From NCBI RefSeq assembly GCF_001305675.1, contig NZ_CP011853.1, positions 434,001-498,000 on the forward strand: a DNA stretch of 64,000 bases, read 5' to 3'. Shown here piece by piece: positions 34,731 through 42,923 of the stretch. Within the stretch, counting starts at the first letter, position 1. Each line of letters starts with the position of its first letter. The position numbers and the translations under genes were made by a program. Source of the DNA: Gordonia phthalatica (GTDB lineage Bacteria > Actinomycetota > Actinomycetes > Mycobacteriales > Mycobacteriaceae). Under the pieces are notes generated by a model, which saw only the letters and a list, made by a program, of their open reading frames with translations, made no database searches and was not told the DNA's origin.

Positions 34731-35938
34731 CAGCTCTCGACGGAACGTCTCGGGCCGGCACGATCGGATGGCATGTCGCCACGATCGTGCCGGCCCTCGG
34801 CCTGCTCGCGGCGGGAGTGGAGTCCTACCGCGGTTTCGGGCCGGTCTCGGTCACCTCCGCGGTCGTCGTCCAGACGATCGGTCTCCTCGGCGGTCTGCTC
34901 TGCTACGCGGGCGCCACCCGCGGCCGGCGCGCGGTGACCGTCGCCGGCCTCGCGGTGCTCGCGATGGCGAGCATCGGCGGTGCGCTCGTCGTCAGTCTCG
35001 ACGGATTCACCGGAGGCACGGTGTGGCCCTTCGCCGGGGTGTGGGCGCTGATCGTCGCGACGGGATTCGCCGTCGCCCGGGCACGCACCATCGGCGACGG
35101 CGCGGTGATCGGCAGCGCTGTCGCGTTGGCGTTGCTCTCGGTGATTCCGGCGGCGGTGCAGTCGCCGGGCGTGGCCGGCTACGTGCTGCCGGTCGGCGTG
35201 GCGGTGGCGGTGTCGTTGACCGTCGGCGTCCGGAGCAGGGCGGCGGCCGAACGCCTCCGCGCCGTCGCCGAGTCGGTCCGCGTCACGGAGCGGACCGCGA
35301 TGGCTCACGAACTGCACGACCTGGTGGCGCACGAGGTCGCGGGCATCGCGGTGCTGGCCCAAGCAGGAGTGGCGATCGGGCGGGGCGACACGGAGATCCT
35401 GACCCGCATCGGCGACAGCGCCGCCCGCGCCCTCGTCGACATCAGGGCGCTCGTCGACACTCTGCGTGATCCCGACGCATCCGGACCGGCGGTCGCGCCG
35501 ACCGGCGCCGGGGCCGAGGAGCTGGTGGAGACGGCGACGAGTTTCGCGGACAGTGCGCCAGGCACCGTCGGCGTCGAGATCGACGGCCTGGACGAGACGA
35601 TCCCCGCGGTCGTCTACCTGGCGGCGCACCGCATCCTGTCGGAATCGCTGACGAACATCCGCCGGCACGCGGCGACGTCGTCGACGGTCGACATCAGCAT
35701 TCGTCGCGAGTCCGATGATGTGGTGCTCGAGGTGTCCAACTCACTGGACGCCGCTGCGGCGACGGCCCGAGGCGTGACGGTCAGTGCGGGATCCGGGTCG
35801 GGATCCGGGGTCGCGGGGATGGTCGAACGGGCGGAGTCCGTCGGTGGAACCGCTTCGGCGGGAGCCGCCGGCGATCGGTGGACGGTGCGCGCGACGCTGC
35901 CGGTGCACGGCAGAACGACGACGAGGAGGTCGCGATGA
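34727..35938 (+). CDS. NarL-type sensor histidine kinase
   Basis: A 403-residue kinase. Residues 12-165 contain about five or six membrane helices with little external loop, suggesting a membrane-embedded sensor. The HisKA_3 domain has the phospho-His in MAHELHDLVAHEVAGIAVL; the ATPase domain has RILSESLTNIRRHA and a glycine-rich GSGSGSGVAGM loop. GTG start lies 7 bases after TAGAGT. It overlaps the response regulator gene downstream, its cognate partner. Confidence 0.93.
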   Translation: MTALDGTSRAGTIGWHVATIVPALGLLAAGVESYRGFGPVSVTSAVVVQTIGLLGGLLCYAGATRGRRAVTVAGLAVLAMASIGGALVVSLDGFTGGTVWPFAGVWALIVATGFAVARARTIGDGAVIGSAVALALLSVIPAAVQSPGVAGYVLPVGVAVAVSLTVGVRSRAAAERLRAVAESVRVTERTAMAHELHDLVAHEVAGIAVLAQAGVAIGRGDTEILTRIGDSAARALVDIRALVDTLRDPDASGPAVAPTGAGAEELVETATSFADSAPGTVGVEIDGLDETIPAVVYLAAHRILSESLTNIRRHAATSSTVDISIRRESDDVVLEVSNSLDAAAATARGVTVSAGSGSGSGVAGMVERAESVGGTASAGAAGDRWTVRATLPVHGRTTTRRSR

Positions 35939-36588
35939 CGATCCGGGTGGTGCTGGCCGATGACCAGGAGATGGTCCGGATCGGCTTCGGGATGATCCTC
36001 GGCGCCGAGGAGGACATCGAGGTGGTCGGTCAGGCCAAGGACGGCGTGGGCGCGGTCGCGTTGATCGCCGAGGCCCGGCCGGACGTCGCGCTCCTCGACA
36101 TCCGCATGCCGCGGATGGACGGGCTGGAGGTGTGCCGTCGGGTCAAGGAGTCGGTGCCGTCGACCCGCGTGGTGATCGTGACGACCTTCGGCGATCCCGA
36201 CTATGTCGACGCGGCGCTGGCGAACGGCGCGTCCGGCTTCCTCCTCAAGGATTCGGGGCCGTCGTTGCTGGTCTCGGCCGTGCGCGCGGCGATGGCCGGC
36301 GACTCCCTGATCAGCCCGGAGGTGACCGTCGACCTGTTGGAGCGGTCGCGGTCCGGACGGTCCGCGGATCCGATCGCTGCCGCTGCGGTCGCCGAGCTCA
36401 CGGCGCGGGAGCGGGAGATCGCGGAGCGGGTGGCGCGAGGGCGGACCAACGCGGAGTTGGCAGAGGAGCTGTTCCTGTCGCTCAGTACCGTCAAAACGCA
36501 CCTGGCGAGCATTCAGCGGCGACTCGACGCTCGGAACCGCGTCGAGATCGCAGCGGCCCTGTGGGCGTCCGGCGCGATGGACGGGTGA
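35935..36588 (+). CDS. NarL/LuxR-type response regulator
   Basis: A 217-residue regulator. Receiver domain with VVLADDQEMVRIGF, phospho-Asp in DVALLDIRMPRMDG and Lys in SGFLLKDSG; LuxR helix-turn-helix LTAREREIAERVARGRTNAE with LSLSTVKTHLASI. ATG overlaps the kinase stop. Targets unknown; the co-transcribed DUF418 gene is a candidate. Confidence 0.94.
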   Translation: MTIRVVLADDQEMVRIGFGMILGAEEDIEVVGQAKDGVGAVALIAEARPDVALLDIRMPRMDGLEVCRRVKESVPSTRVVIVTTFGDPDYVDAALANGASGFLLKDSGPSLLVSAVRAAMAGDSLISPEVTVDLLERSRSGRSADPIAAAAVAELTAREREIAERVARGRTNAELAEELFLSLSTVKTHLASIQRRLDARNRVEIAAALWASGAMDG

Positions 36589-36595
36589 CCAGCGG

Positions 36596-37387
36596 TCAGT
36601 TGACGACGACGCTCCGCTTGGCGAGACCCATCCAGAATCCGTCGATCGGCTGCTCGGGGACGGCGTCGGCGGCGGTCGCGGCGCCCAGCGTCACGAAGAG
36701 CGGGGCGAAGTGCTCGGTCCGCGGATGCGCGTAGGGCATGCCGGGCGCGCGGTGCGCGAAGTCGAGGAGACCGTCGACGTCGCCCGCGGCGAACCGTTCG
36801 CGGGCCCACTGATCGAACTCCACCGACCACTGCGGCGGCACCGCGTCGGGCGACGGGTCATCGAGATAGGGCAGCCCGTGGGTGGTGAACCCGGAGCCGA
36901 TGATCAGGACGCCGTCGTCGCGCAGTTCGGTGAGGCGGCTTCCCATCGTCATCAACGCGGCCGGGTCGAGCGTCGGCATGGAGACCTGCACGACGGGGAT
37001 GTCGGCGTCCGGATACATGACGGTCAGCGGCACATAGGCGCCGTGGTCCAGCCGTCGCTCCGCGTCGTGGTGCACCTCCTGCCCGTCGGGCATCAGCGCG
37101 GCGATCCGTTCGGCGAGATCGGTGGCGCCCGGCGCGTCGTAGACGGTCTCGTAGAACCGGTCGGGGAATCCCCAGAAGTCGTAGGTGAGGGGCACGCGCG
37201 GATCGGTGGATCCGATCGTCAACGGTGCGGACTCCCAGTGGGCGGAGACGATGAGGATCTGTTTCGGCCGCGGCAGGTCGACGGCCAGCTGCTTGAGTTC
37301 GGCGACCCAGCGGGTGTCGTCGACCAGCGGCGGGGCTCCGTGGCTCAGGAACAGGGCCGGCATGCGGTCGGTGCGCGGAGGCTGCAT
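36596..37387 (-). CDS. DOPA 4,5-dioxygenase-like (LigB fold) protein
   Basis: A 263-residue protein of the extradiol class-III dioxygenase family. Metal ligands are in FLSHGAPPLV and SAHWES, and catalytic His in RRLDHGAYVPL and PRTEHFAPLF. It opens catechol-like rings with oxygen and Fe(II); bacterial members are YgiD-like and often of unknown substrate. ATG is 6 bases after TACGCT on the minus strand, so leaderless. Its end is 7 bases from the response regulator's end. Confidence 0.88.
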   Translation of the reverse strand: MQPPRTDRMPALFLSHGAPPLVDDTRWVAELKQLAVDLPRPKQILIVSAHWESAPLTIGSTDPRVPLTYDFWGFPDRFYETVYDAPGATDLAERIAALMPDGQEVHHDAERRLDHGAYVPLTVMYPDADIPVVQVSMPTLDPAALMTMGSRLTELRDDGVLIIGSGFTTHGLPYLDDPSPDAVPPQWSVEFDQWARERFAAGDVDGLLDFAHRAPGMPYAHPRTEHFAPLFVTLGAATAADAVPEQPIDGFWMGLAKRSVVVN

Positions 37388-37417
37388 CCCACCAGCGTAG
37401 ACGTGTTGCCGAGGCGA

Positions 37418-37861
37418 TCAGAGGCTTGCGACGGAGGCGAGGAGCGACGGCAGCACCTGATTGCGCCAGCCGCGCTCGACGGCGTTGCGGGCCATCTTCT
37501 GGATGCGGTCGTTCATGTCGAATCCGCTGAACACGAGGAGGACGCGAGTGCCGCGTCCCTGGGCCTCCAGATGCCAGTCGACGGTCCACGTGGCGGGGGC
37601 GTCGCCGCGCGGATCGGTCCACGTGTAGACCAGCCGGGTGCGCGGAACCACGGTGAGCACCTGGCAGGCGACGTGGTGCGGCGGTTCGCTGAGGACCTCG
37701 ACGAGGAACGACGTGCCCTCGACCGGCTCGAAACCGATCGGCCTCGACAGCCACGACTGCATCAGGTCCGGTTCCACGAGGGCGCGCCACACGACGGTCG
37801 GCGGCTGCGGCGCGAACACACCCAGTTCGACGGCGGACGGGTCGCGCTCGATGTCGAACAT
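37418..37861 (-). CDS. SRPBCC/AHSA1-domain protein
   Basis: A 147-residue START-like fold protein: PTVVWRALVEPDLMQSWLS, TRLVYTWTDPRG and a long C-terminal helix (ERGWRNQVLPSLL). The ATG of MFDIERDPSAV is 7 bases after TACGCT, which decides the start against a frame beginning ten codons earlier. Such domains bind hydrophobic ligands or act as co-chaperones; no specific role is visible. Confidence 0.85.
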   Translation of the reverse strand: MFDIERDPSAVELGVFAPQPPTVVWRALVEPDLMQSWLSRPIGFEPVEGTSFLVEVLSEPPHHVACQVLTVVPRTRLVYTWTDPRGDAPATWTVDWHLEAQGRGTRVLLVFSGFDMNDRIQKMARNAVERGWRNQVLPSLLASVASL

Positions 37862-37921
37862 GAGCACCAGCGTAGCCGCGCCCCACGGCACGGCTACGGC
37901 GGTTGAGAAGTCGAATCGCGA

Positions 37922-38029
37922 TTACATCGGCGTCCCGGTCAAGAAGTTGTAGACCATCAGGGCACCACCGGCGACCATCGAGAACACGACGGCTGCGACG
38001 ATGCCGGCAGCCAATAGCGGATCACCCAT
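37922..38029 (-). CDS. 35-residue single-pass membrane peptide
   Basis: A very short gene supported by an excellent ribosome site (AAGGAG, 7 bases before the ATG). It encodes MGDPLLAAGIV, a continuous hydrophobic helix to about residue 30, and ends LTGTPM. One membrane helix, outside tail very short. Divergent from the response regulator gene at 38,137. Peptides of this size often modulate a membrane complex; the partner is unknown. Confidence 0.65.
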   Translation of the reverse strand: MGDPLLAAGIVAAVVFSMVAGGALMVYNFLTGTPM

Positions 38030-38136
38030 TTTCCATCTCCTTATCCTTCGAATGAACTACATGAAGTACGTCGACGCGGGATGTGTTCCCCGTTACTCGC
38101 GTCGGTCGATTGAATGAGGGCCGTAGCATCGACCGG

Positions 38137-38814
38137 GTGAAAGTCCTCGTGGTCGACGACGACCGGGCCATCGCCGAGACCGTCCGACGCACCATGGTCG
38201 CGCAGGGGTGGACGGCGGCGGTCGCCGACAACGGGCTCGACGGCTATGCCGAGGCCTGCTCGGGGGACTTCGACATCATCGTCCTCGACATCATGATGCC
38301 GGGCCGGAACGGCTACGAGGTGGTCCGCGACCTGCGGAAGGCCGGCGTGTGGACCCCGATCCTGATGCTGACCGCCAAGGACGGCGAGTACGACCAGGTG
38401 GACGCCTTCGACTTCGGCGCCGACGACTACCTGACGAAGCCCTTCTCGGTGGCCGTGCTGGTGGCGCGCATGCGTGCGCTCGTCCGCCGTGGCGCCCCGG
38501 AACGACCGACCGTCCTCGAAGTCGGCGACCTCCGACTGGACCCGGCCGCCCACACGGTGCGCCGCGGCGACACCCCGATCGAGTTGGCGCCGCGGGAGTT
38601 CGCGCTGCTCACCCTCCTGATGCGAAACACCGGAATCGCGGTGTCCAAACAGCGGATCCTGGAATCGGTGTGGGACGTGAACTACGAGGGTGGTGACAAC
38701 GTGGTCGAGGTCTACATCCACCACCTGCGCAAACACATCGACGCACCGTTCGGCTGCGCGACGGTGCAGACCGTCAGGGGCGTGGGTTATCGGCTGGTGC
38801 CAGCGGAAGTCTGA
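38137..38814 (+). CDS. OmpR-type response regulator
   Basis: A 225-residue regulator: receiver KVLVVDDDRAIAETV, phospho-Asp in FDIIVLDIMMPGRNGY, Lys in DYLTKPFS; winged helix with LAPREFALLTLLMRNTG and VEVYIHHLRKHID. GTG start is 7 bases after TAGCAT (38,124-38,129). The presumed cognate kinase lies downstream on the other strand and their 3' ends overlap by 41 bases, an unusual layout for a two-component pair. Confidence 0.94.
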   Translation: MKVLVVDDDRAIAETVRRTMVAQGWTAAVADNGLDGYAEACSGDFDIIVLDIMMPGRNGYEVVRDLRKAGVWTPILMLTAKDGEYDQVDAFDFGADDYLTKPFSVAVLVARMRALVRRGAPERPTVLEVGDLRLDPAAHTVRRGDTPIELAPREFALLTLLMRNTGIAVSKQRILESVWDVNYEGGDNVVEVYIHHLRKHIDAPFGCATVQTVRGVGYRLVPAEV

Positions 38815-40183
38815 ACCAGAACCGGGCGCCGCCGTCGGGGCCGGAGTCGACGCCGACCGCGCCGTCGTGCGCCGCGATGATCTCGGCGACGATCGCCAAC
38901 CCCAGCCCGGAGCCGCCGGTGGAGCGGTCGCGGGCGTCGTCGAGCCGGACGAAGCGATCGAAGACGCGGCCGCGTTCGGCCTCCGGGACACCGGGACCGT
39001 CGTCGCTGACGGACACGACGACGTCGGTGGCCGTTGCGGTCATCGTCACCGTCAGGCGGTGGTGCACGTACCGGCTCGCATTGTCGGTGAGATTGCGAAG
39101 GACGCGCGTGAGTTGACCGGGGTCGCCGTGGACGGTGGCCGGGACGGTGTCGACGCGGACGTCGAAGTCGGTGGTGGCCTCGAGACGGTCGCCTGCCGCG
39201 GCGACGAGCGCGGCGAGGTCGACGTCGCCGCGTCGCAGCGGAGTGCCGCGTTCGTCGGCGCGCGCCAGGAGCGCGAGGTCGGCCACCAGCCTGCGCATCC
39301 GTGTCGCCTCGGGGAGCAGGAGGGTGCGGACGGTGTCGACGTCGATCGGTTCATCGGTCTGATCCGCGAGATCCAGGAGACCGTAGATCGAGGTCAGCGG
39401 ACTGTTGAGCTCATGGGAGGCGTCGCCGACGAAGCGTCGCTGCGTCGACTGCGCCGATTCGAGGCGGGTCAGCATCGCGTTCATGGTGCGAGCGAGCGTC
39501 TCGATCTCGTCGCGGGTCGCGGGCACCGGCACGCGTTCGGCCAGGTCGGCGTCGCTGATCTCGGCGACTCGCCTGCGGATCAACTCCACCGGTGACAGCG
39601 CGCGGCCCACGAAGAAGTAGGTCAGGGCGGCCATCGCGATCATGATGATCGGGAAGATCGCCGCGCAGAGCGCCGCCACCAGGAGGACCAGGGTGTTGAT
39701 GCCGGCCTCCGCGGTGCCGACCTCGACGACCACCGCGCGACTGCCGACCGTTCGTGTCCCGATGCGGGTGGCGCGGTACTCGGCGTCCGACGGCGCCGCG
39801 GCGGCGCCGTCGACGATCACCTCGTCGCCCGGCTTCAACGGCTCGCCGAGGCCACCGCCCGGATGTCGTCGGCTCGACCGGATCACGTGTCCGGTGCTGT
39901 CGAGGATCTGGATGATGTCGACGGTCTGGTCGGTGTTGAACAGCGATTCGTCGAGCTGAGCGGGGTCGCTGTCGGCGAGGGCGGCGACGATCTCGTTCGC
40001 GCGGGCGGAGTTGGCGGCGTCGGCCTTGTTCAGCAGCACGCCGTGCAGGACCAGCACCATGACCGCGCCTGCGACGAGAAGGGCGACGATCACCAGCCCG
40101 GTCGCGAGCAAGGTCAGTCGACTGCGCATCGGCCGGACCAGCCGCGCGAGGCGATAGCGCGGGGTTAAGGCTTCGGAAAGCAC
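38774..40183 (-). CDS. HAMP-containing sensor histidine kinase
   Basis: A 469-residue kinase. Membrane helix 1 (about residues 25-48), an extracellular domain of about 100 residues, membrane helix 2, HAMP (ALSPVELIRRRVAEISDADL), HisKA with phospho-His in VGDASHELNSPLTSIYG, and HATPase with LRNLTDNASRY and GGSGLGLAIVAEI. The HisKA motif has Asn instead of Arg/Lys in HELxxP. The GTG at 40,183 is used; ATGs at 40,225 and 40,129 are alternatives. Likely partner of the convergent OmpR-type regulator. Confidence 0.9.
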   Translation of the reverse strand: MLSEALTPRYRLARLVRPMRSRLTLLATGLVIVALLVAGAVMVLVLHGVLLNKADAANSARANEIVAALADSDPAQLDESLFNTDQTVDIIQILDSTGHVIRSSRRHPGGGLGEPLKPGDEVIVDGAAAAPSDAEYRATRIGTRTVGSRAVVVEVGTAEAGINTLVLLVAALCAAIFPIIMIAMAALTYFFVGRALSPVELIRRRVAEISDADLAERVPVPATRDEIETLARTMNAMLTRLESAQSTQRRFVGDASHELNSPLTSIYGLLDLADQTDEPIDVDTVRTLLLPEATRMRRLVADLALLARADERGTPLRRGDVDLAALVAAAGDRLEATTDFDVRVDTVPATVHGDPGQLTRVLRNLTDNASRYVHHRLTVTMTATATDVVVSVSDDGPGVPEAERGRVFDRFVRLDDARDRSTGGSGLGLAIVAEIIAAHDGAVGVDSGPDGGARFWFRLPLAPADNPRP

Positions 40184-40197
40184 CCGATCCGCATTCT

Positions 40198-41733
40198 GTG
40201 AGCATGAGATCGAATCAGAAGACATGGGTGCTGGTCTACTCCGTGCTCATGGCAGTGGTCGCCGGGATCGGACTGTTCATGAAGGGCGGGCCCACCGGGG
40301 TCGACCGAGCCGTGTTGAACGCGGTCGAGACTACGCGCGATGCGGGCATGACACATGTAGTCTCGCTGCTGAGCGACGTCTTCAGTCCGGGCCTGGTGCC
40401 GGTGTGGGCGCTGTGCGCAGCGGCCTACCTGCTGTATCGGGACCGCCGCGTCCACCGGGCCTTCGCCGTTCTGGCGTCGGTGGCGGGCGCCGCGGTGGTG
40501 GCCGAGGTGATCAAGATGATCGTCGCGCGACCCCGACCTCCGGCCGTCGACCAGATCCCCGCGTATGAGGCGACGATGTCGTTCCCGTCCGGGCACGTCA
40601 CCGGTACGGCGGCGCTGCTCGTCGCGCTGGCGCTGGTCGGGTCCGCTGCCGCCAGTCGTACGGCGCGGATCGTCGCGGTGAGCGGGGCGGTCGTGGCGAC
40701 GTGCTTCGTCGCCTGGACTCGGCTCTACCTGGGCGTGCACTGGCTGAGTGATGCGGTCGCGGGACTGGTGGTCGGCACCGCGTCGGCGGTCCTCGTCGTC
40801 GCGATCACTCCGGCGGTCGTCGCCTTCGTCGCGCACCTGCTCGGCGATCACCTGTCGCCCCGGCTCGCGACGTGGCTCGCTCCGACACCCGCGGTCGGAC
40901 GACACGCCCTGTCCGCTGCAGCCGAGCGGGCGCTGGTGCGGGTGCCGCTGGTCACCGTCTACTTCTGGACCATCAAGATCATGGCGACGACCGTGGGTGA
41001 GACCTACGCGGACGACCTCAACAGCAGTCTCGGCTGGGGTCTGACCGCCACCACGGTGTTCATGGCCGTCCTGCTGATCGCGGTCCTGGTCGTGCAGTTC
41101 AGCCGCCCCGGGTACACCGCGTGGGTGTACTGGCCGGCGGTCGCGCTCATCAGCGTCGTGGGAACGCTGATCACCGACAATCTCACCGACAACATGGGGA
41201 TTCCGCTGCAGACCACCACCGCGGTGTTCAGCGTGGCGCTGGTCGTGGTCTTCGGCGCCTGGTATCTGAGTGAGCGCACCCTGTCCATCCACACGATCAC
41301 CACGCGTCGCCGCGAAGCGTTCTACTGGCTCACCATCCTGGTGACGTTCGCTCTCGGCACCGCCGCCGGCGACCTGCTCGCCGAGAAGCTGAACCTGGGG
41401 TACCTCGTCTCGCTGCTGGTCTTCGCCGGTGTCATCGCCGCGATCGCCCTGGCCTACTGGCGCCTGCATCTCAACGCGGTGTTCGCGTTCTGGGCCGCCT
41501 ACGTCCTGACCCGGCCGCTCGGCGCGTCGATCGGCGACCTGTTGTCGCAGCCGCGGGACAACGGCGGCCTGGGCTTCGGGACCTCGCTGACCTCCGCGAT
41601 GTTCCTGGGCGTGATCTTCGTCCTCGTGGCCTACCTGTCGGTGACGAAGCGCGACGTGATCGAGCCGATCGAGGCCGAGGACCGTCGTCCCCGTTCGGTC
41701 TTGGAGAGTTTCGGCGGTCGAACCCGCGTGTGA
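40198..41733 (+). CDS. PAP2 phosphatase fused to a COG4705-type membrane domain
   Basis: A 511-residue protein, all membrane. Residues 1-220 are a PAP2 lipid-phosphatase domain with K-x6-RP (KMIVARPRP), FPSGHVTGTAALL and RLYLGVHWLSDAVAGL, the complete catalytic set. Residues about 250-490 hold three repeats of the COG4705 type: FWTIKIMATTVGETYAD, TFALGTAAGDLLAEKL and RPLGASIGDLLSQP. I infer a fusion of two normally separate proteins. Start GTG or the ATG two codons on. Divergent from the sensor kinase. Confidence 0.85.
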   Translation: MSMRSNQKTWVLVYSVLMAVVAGIGLFMKGGPTGVDRAVLNAVETTRDAGMTHVVSLLSDVFSPGLVPVWALCAAAYLLYRDRRVHRAFAVLASVAGAAVVAEVIKMIVARPRPPAVDQIPAYEATMSFPSGHVTGTAALLVALALVGSAAASRTARIVAVSGAVVATCFVAWTRLYLGVHWLSDAVAGLVVGTASAVLVVAITPAVVAFVAHLLGDHLSPRLATWLAPTPAVGRHALSAAAERALVRVPLVTVYFWTIKIMATTVGETYADDLNSSLGWGLTATTVFMAVLLIAVLVVQFSRPGYTAWVYWPAVALISVVGTLITDNLTDNMGIPLQTTTAVFSVALVVVFGAWYLSERTLSIHTITTRRREAFYWLTILVTFALGTAAGDLLAEKLNLGYLVSLLVFAGVIAAIALAYWRLHLNAVFAFWAAYVLTRPLGASIGDLLSQPRDNGGLGFGTSLTSAMFLGVIFVLVAYLSVTKRDVIEPIEAEDRRPRSVLESFGGRTRV

Positions 41734-41778
41734 GATCGGTTCGACGACCGGGATTCCGGCCGGACCCACGAATGCGAG

Positions 41779-41812
41779 AAGCCCCTCGTCTGCGAATGCA
41801 GAAGAGGGGCTT
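41779..41812. terminator. Bidirectional terminator beside tRNA-Thr
   Basis: AAGCCCCTC (41,779-41,787) pairs with GAGGGGCTT (41,804-41,812), and TCTGC/GCAGA continues the stem inward to a GAAT loop. TTTCTCTT follows on the plus strand, 45 bases after the PAP2 gene. On the minus strand it comes right after the tRNA. Confidence 0.85.
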
Positions 41813-41817
41813 TCTCT

Positions 41818-41893
41818 TGGAGCCGCCTAGGAGAATCGAACTCCTGACCTATTCATTACGAGTGAATCGCTCTACCGACTGAGCTAAGGCGGC
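41818..41893 (-). tRNA. tRNA-Thr, anticodon CGU
   Basis: A complete cloverleaf on the minus strand: acceptor GCCGCCT/AGGCGGC with U discriminator, D arm GCTCAGTCGGTAGAGC, anticodon stem ATTCA/TGAAT with loop CTCGTAA (anticodon CGU reading ACG), T arm AGGAG TTCGATT CTCCT. CCA is encoded at 41,820-41,818. Confidence 0.97.
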
Positions 41894-41955
41894 GTGCCGT
41901 CGTCGACAGCGCTCATGATGGTACCGAGTCGTCGGGCCTGCAAGCAAAACGGGTG

Positions 41956-42813
41956 CTACTGGGGATTTTTCGCAGCCCGAGCGGTCTCAGCGGAGACGAG
42001 GCTCTGCGCGTCGGCGTCGTCGAGGTCGATGCCGAAGACGTCGGCGAGGAGTGCGGGCAGTCGTGCGGGATCGACCTCCTGAACCGCCTCCTCGCCGTTC
42101 GGCAGTTCGACGGTCCACGTGGTCGCGTCGAGCGTGTGATGCTCGGCCGCTGAGAACCGCTGCACGAAGGTGCGGGCGGTGAACGGCGACCGCGGTGACG
42201 TCGAGACGAAGTGGTTGCCGACGGCCCAGTCGATCGGGAACTGCGGGTTCAGCGTGAAGACGTGGCGGGCGACCCACTCGCGGCCGTGTTGGTGCAGGGT
42301 CCACCTGTCGGTCGCGAACAGGTCGTCCATCGATTGCCGCGTCAGTCGGAACCGCCAGCCGCCCTGGTCCGCCTCGGTGCCGTCGACGAGCGGGATCGGT
42401 TCCAGGGGGCCGCGACCGAAACCGACATCGCAGAGGTGGCGCGAGCCGTCGTCGAACTCCACGACGATCAGCGCGTGCGTCGGCGGTCGCGTTGCGGGGT
42501 CGCCGCCGAGGACGACGCGGCCCGACAGTGCGGTGAATCGGAAGCCGAGCTGTTCGAGGGCAGCGGCCAGAAGTGTCGCGTGCTCGAAGCAGTAGCCGCC
42601 CCTTCGGCGGTCGACGAGCTTGGCCTGCAGTGAGGAGAGGTCGAGCGGGACCGGTCGACCGACGATGATCTCCAGGTTCTCGAACGGGATCGACGCGACG
42701 TGCGCGCGATGCAGCGTGCGGAGGGTGTCGGGAGTCGGTGACAGCGGTCCGGGCACGCCGATCCGGTCGAGATAGGCGGAGAGGTCGAGCTGATCGCTGT
42801 GCCAGACGGACAT
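41956..42813 (-). CDS. nat: Arylamine N-acetyltransferase
   Basis: A 285-residue NAT. The Cys-His-Asp triad is Cys75 (RRGGYCFEHA), His113 (PPTHALIVV) and Asp129 (LCDVGFGRG). It transfers acetyl or other acyl groups from acyl-CoA to arylamines and hydrazines; in mycobacteria it is tied to sterol and lipid metabolism. TACGCT lies 6 bases before the ATG on the minus strand, so the message looks leaderless. Confidence 0.95.
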   Translation of the reverse strand: MSVWHSDQLDLSAYLDRIGVPGPLSPTPDTLRTLHRAHVASIPFENLEIIVGRPVPLDLSSLQAKLVDRRRGGYCFEHATLLAAALEQLGFRFTALSGRVVLGGDPATRPPTHALIVVEFDDGSRHLCDVGFGRGPLEPIPLVDGTEADQGGWRFRLTRQSMDDLFATDRWTLHQHGREWVARHVFTLNPQFPIDWAVGNHFVSTSPRSPFTARTFVQRFSAAEHHTLDATTWTVELPNGEEAVQEVDPARLPALLADVFGIDLDDADAQSLVSAETARAAKNPQ

Positions 42814-42842
42814 GCTGACAGCGTAGGCCGCGAGACGCCGCC

Positions 42843-42909
42843 GAGATCAGGCCGCTGGCGACGGTCCGCCGGAAGATTTCCGGCGGAGGTCGTCAGGTGG
42901 CCTGATCTC
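42843..42909. terminator. Nested inverted repeats at the end of the malic enzyme gene
   Basis: Outer GAGATCAGGCC (42,843-42,853) pairs with GGCCTGATCTC (42,899-42,909); inner TCCGCCGGAA (42,865-42,874) pairs with TTCCGGCGGA (42,878-42,887). It lies just past the malic enzyme stop on the minus strand and before the nat promoter. The best reading is a terminator. Confidence 0.7.
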
Positions 42910-42923
42910 AGCAGTAGTCGGTG

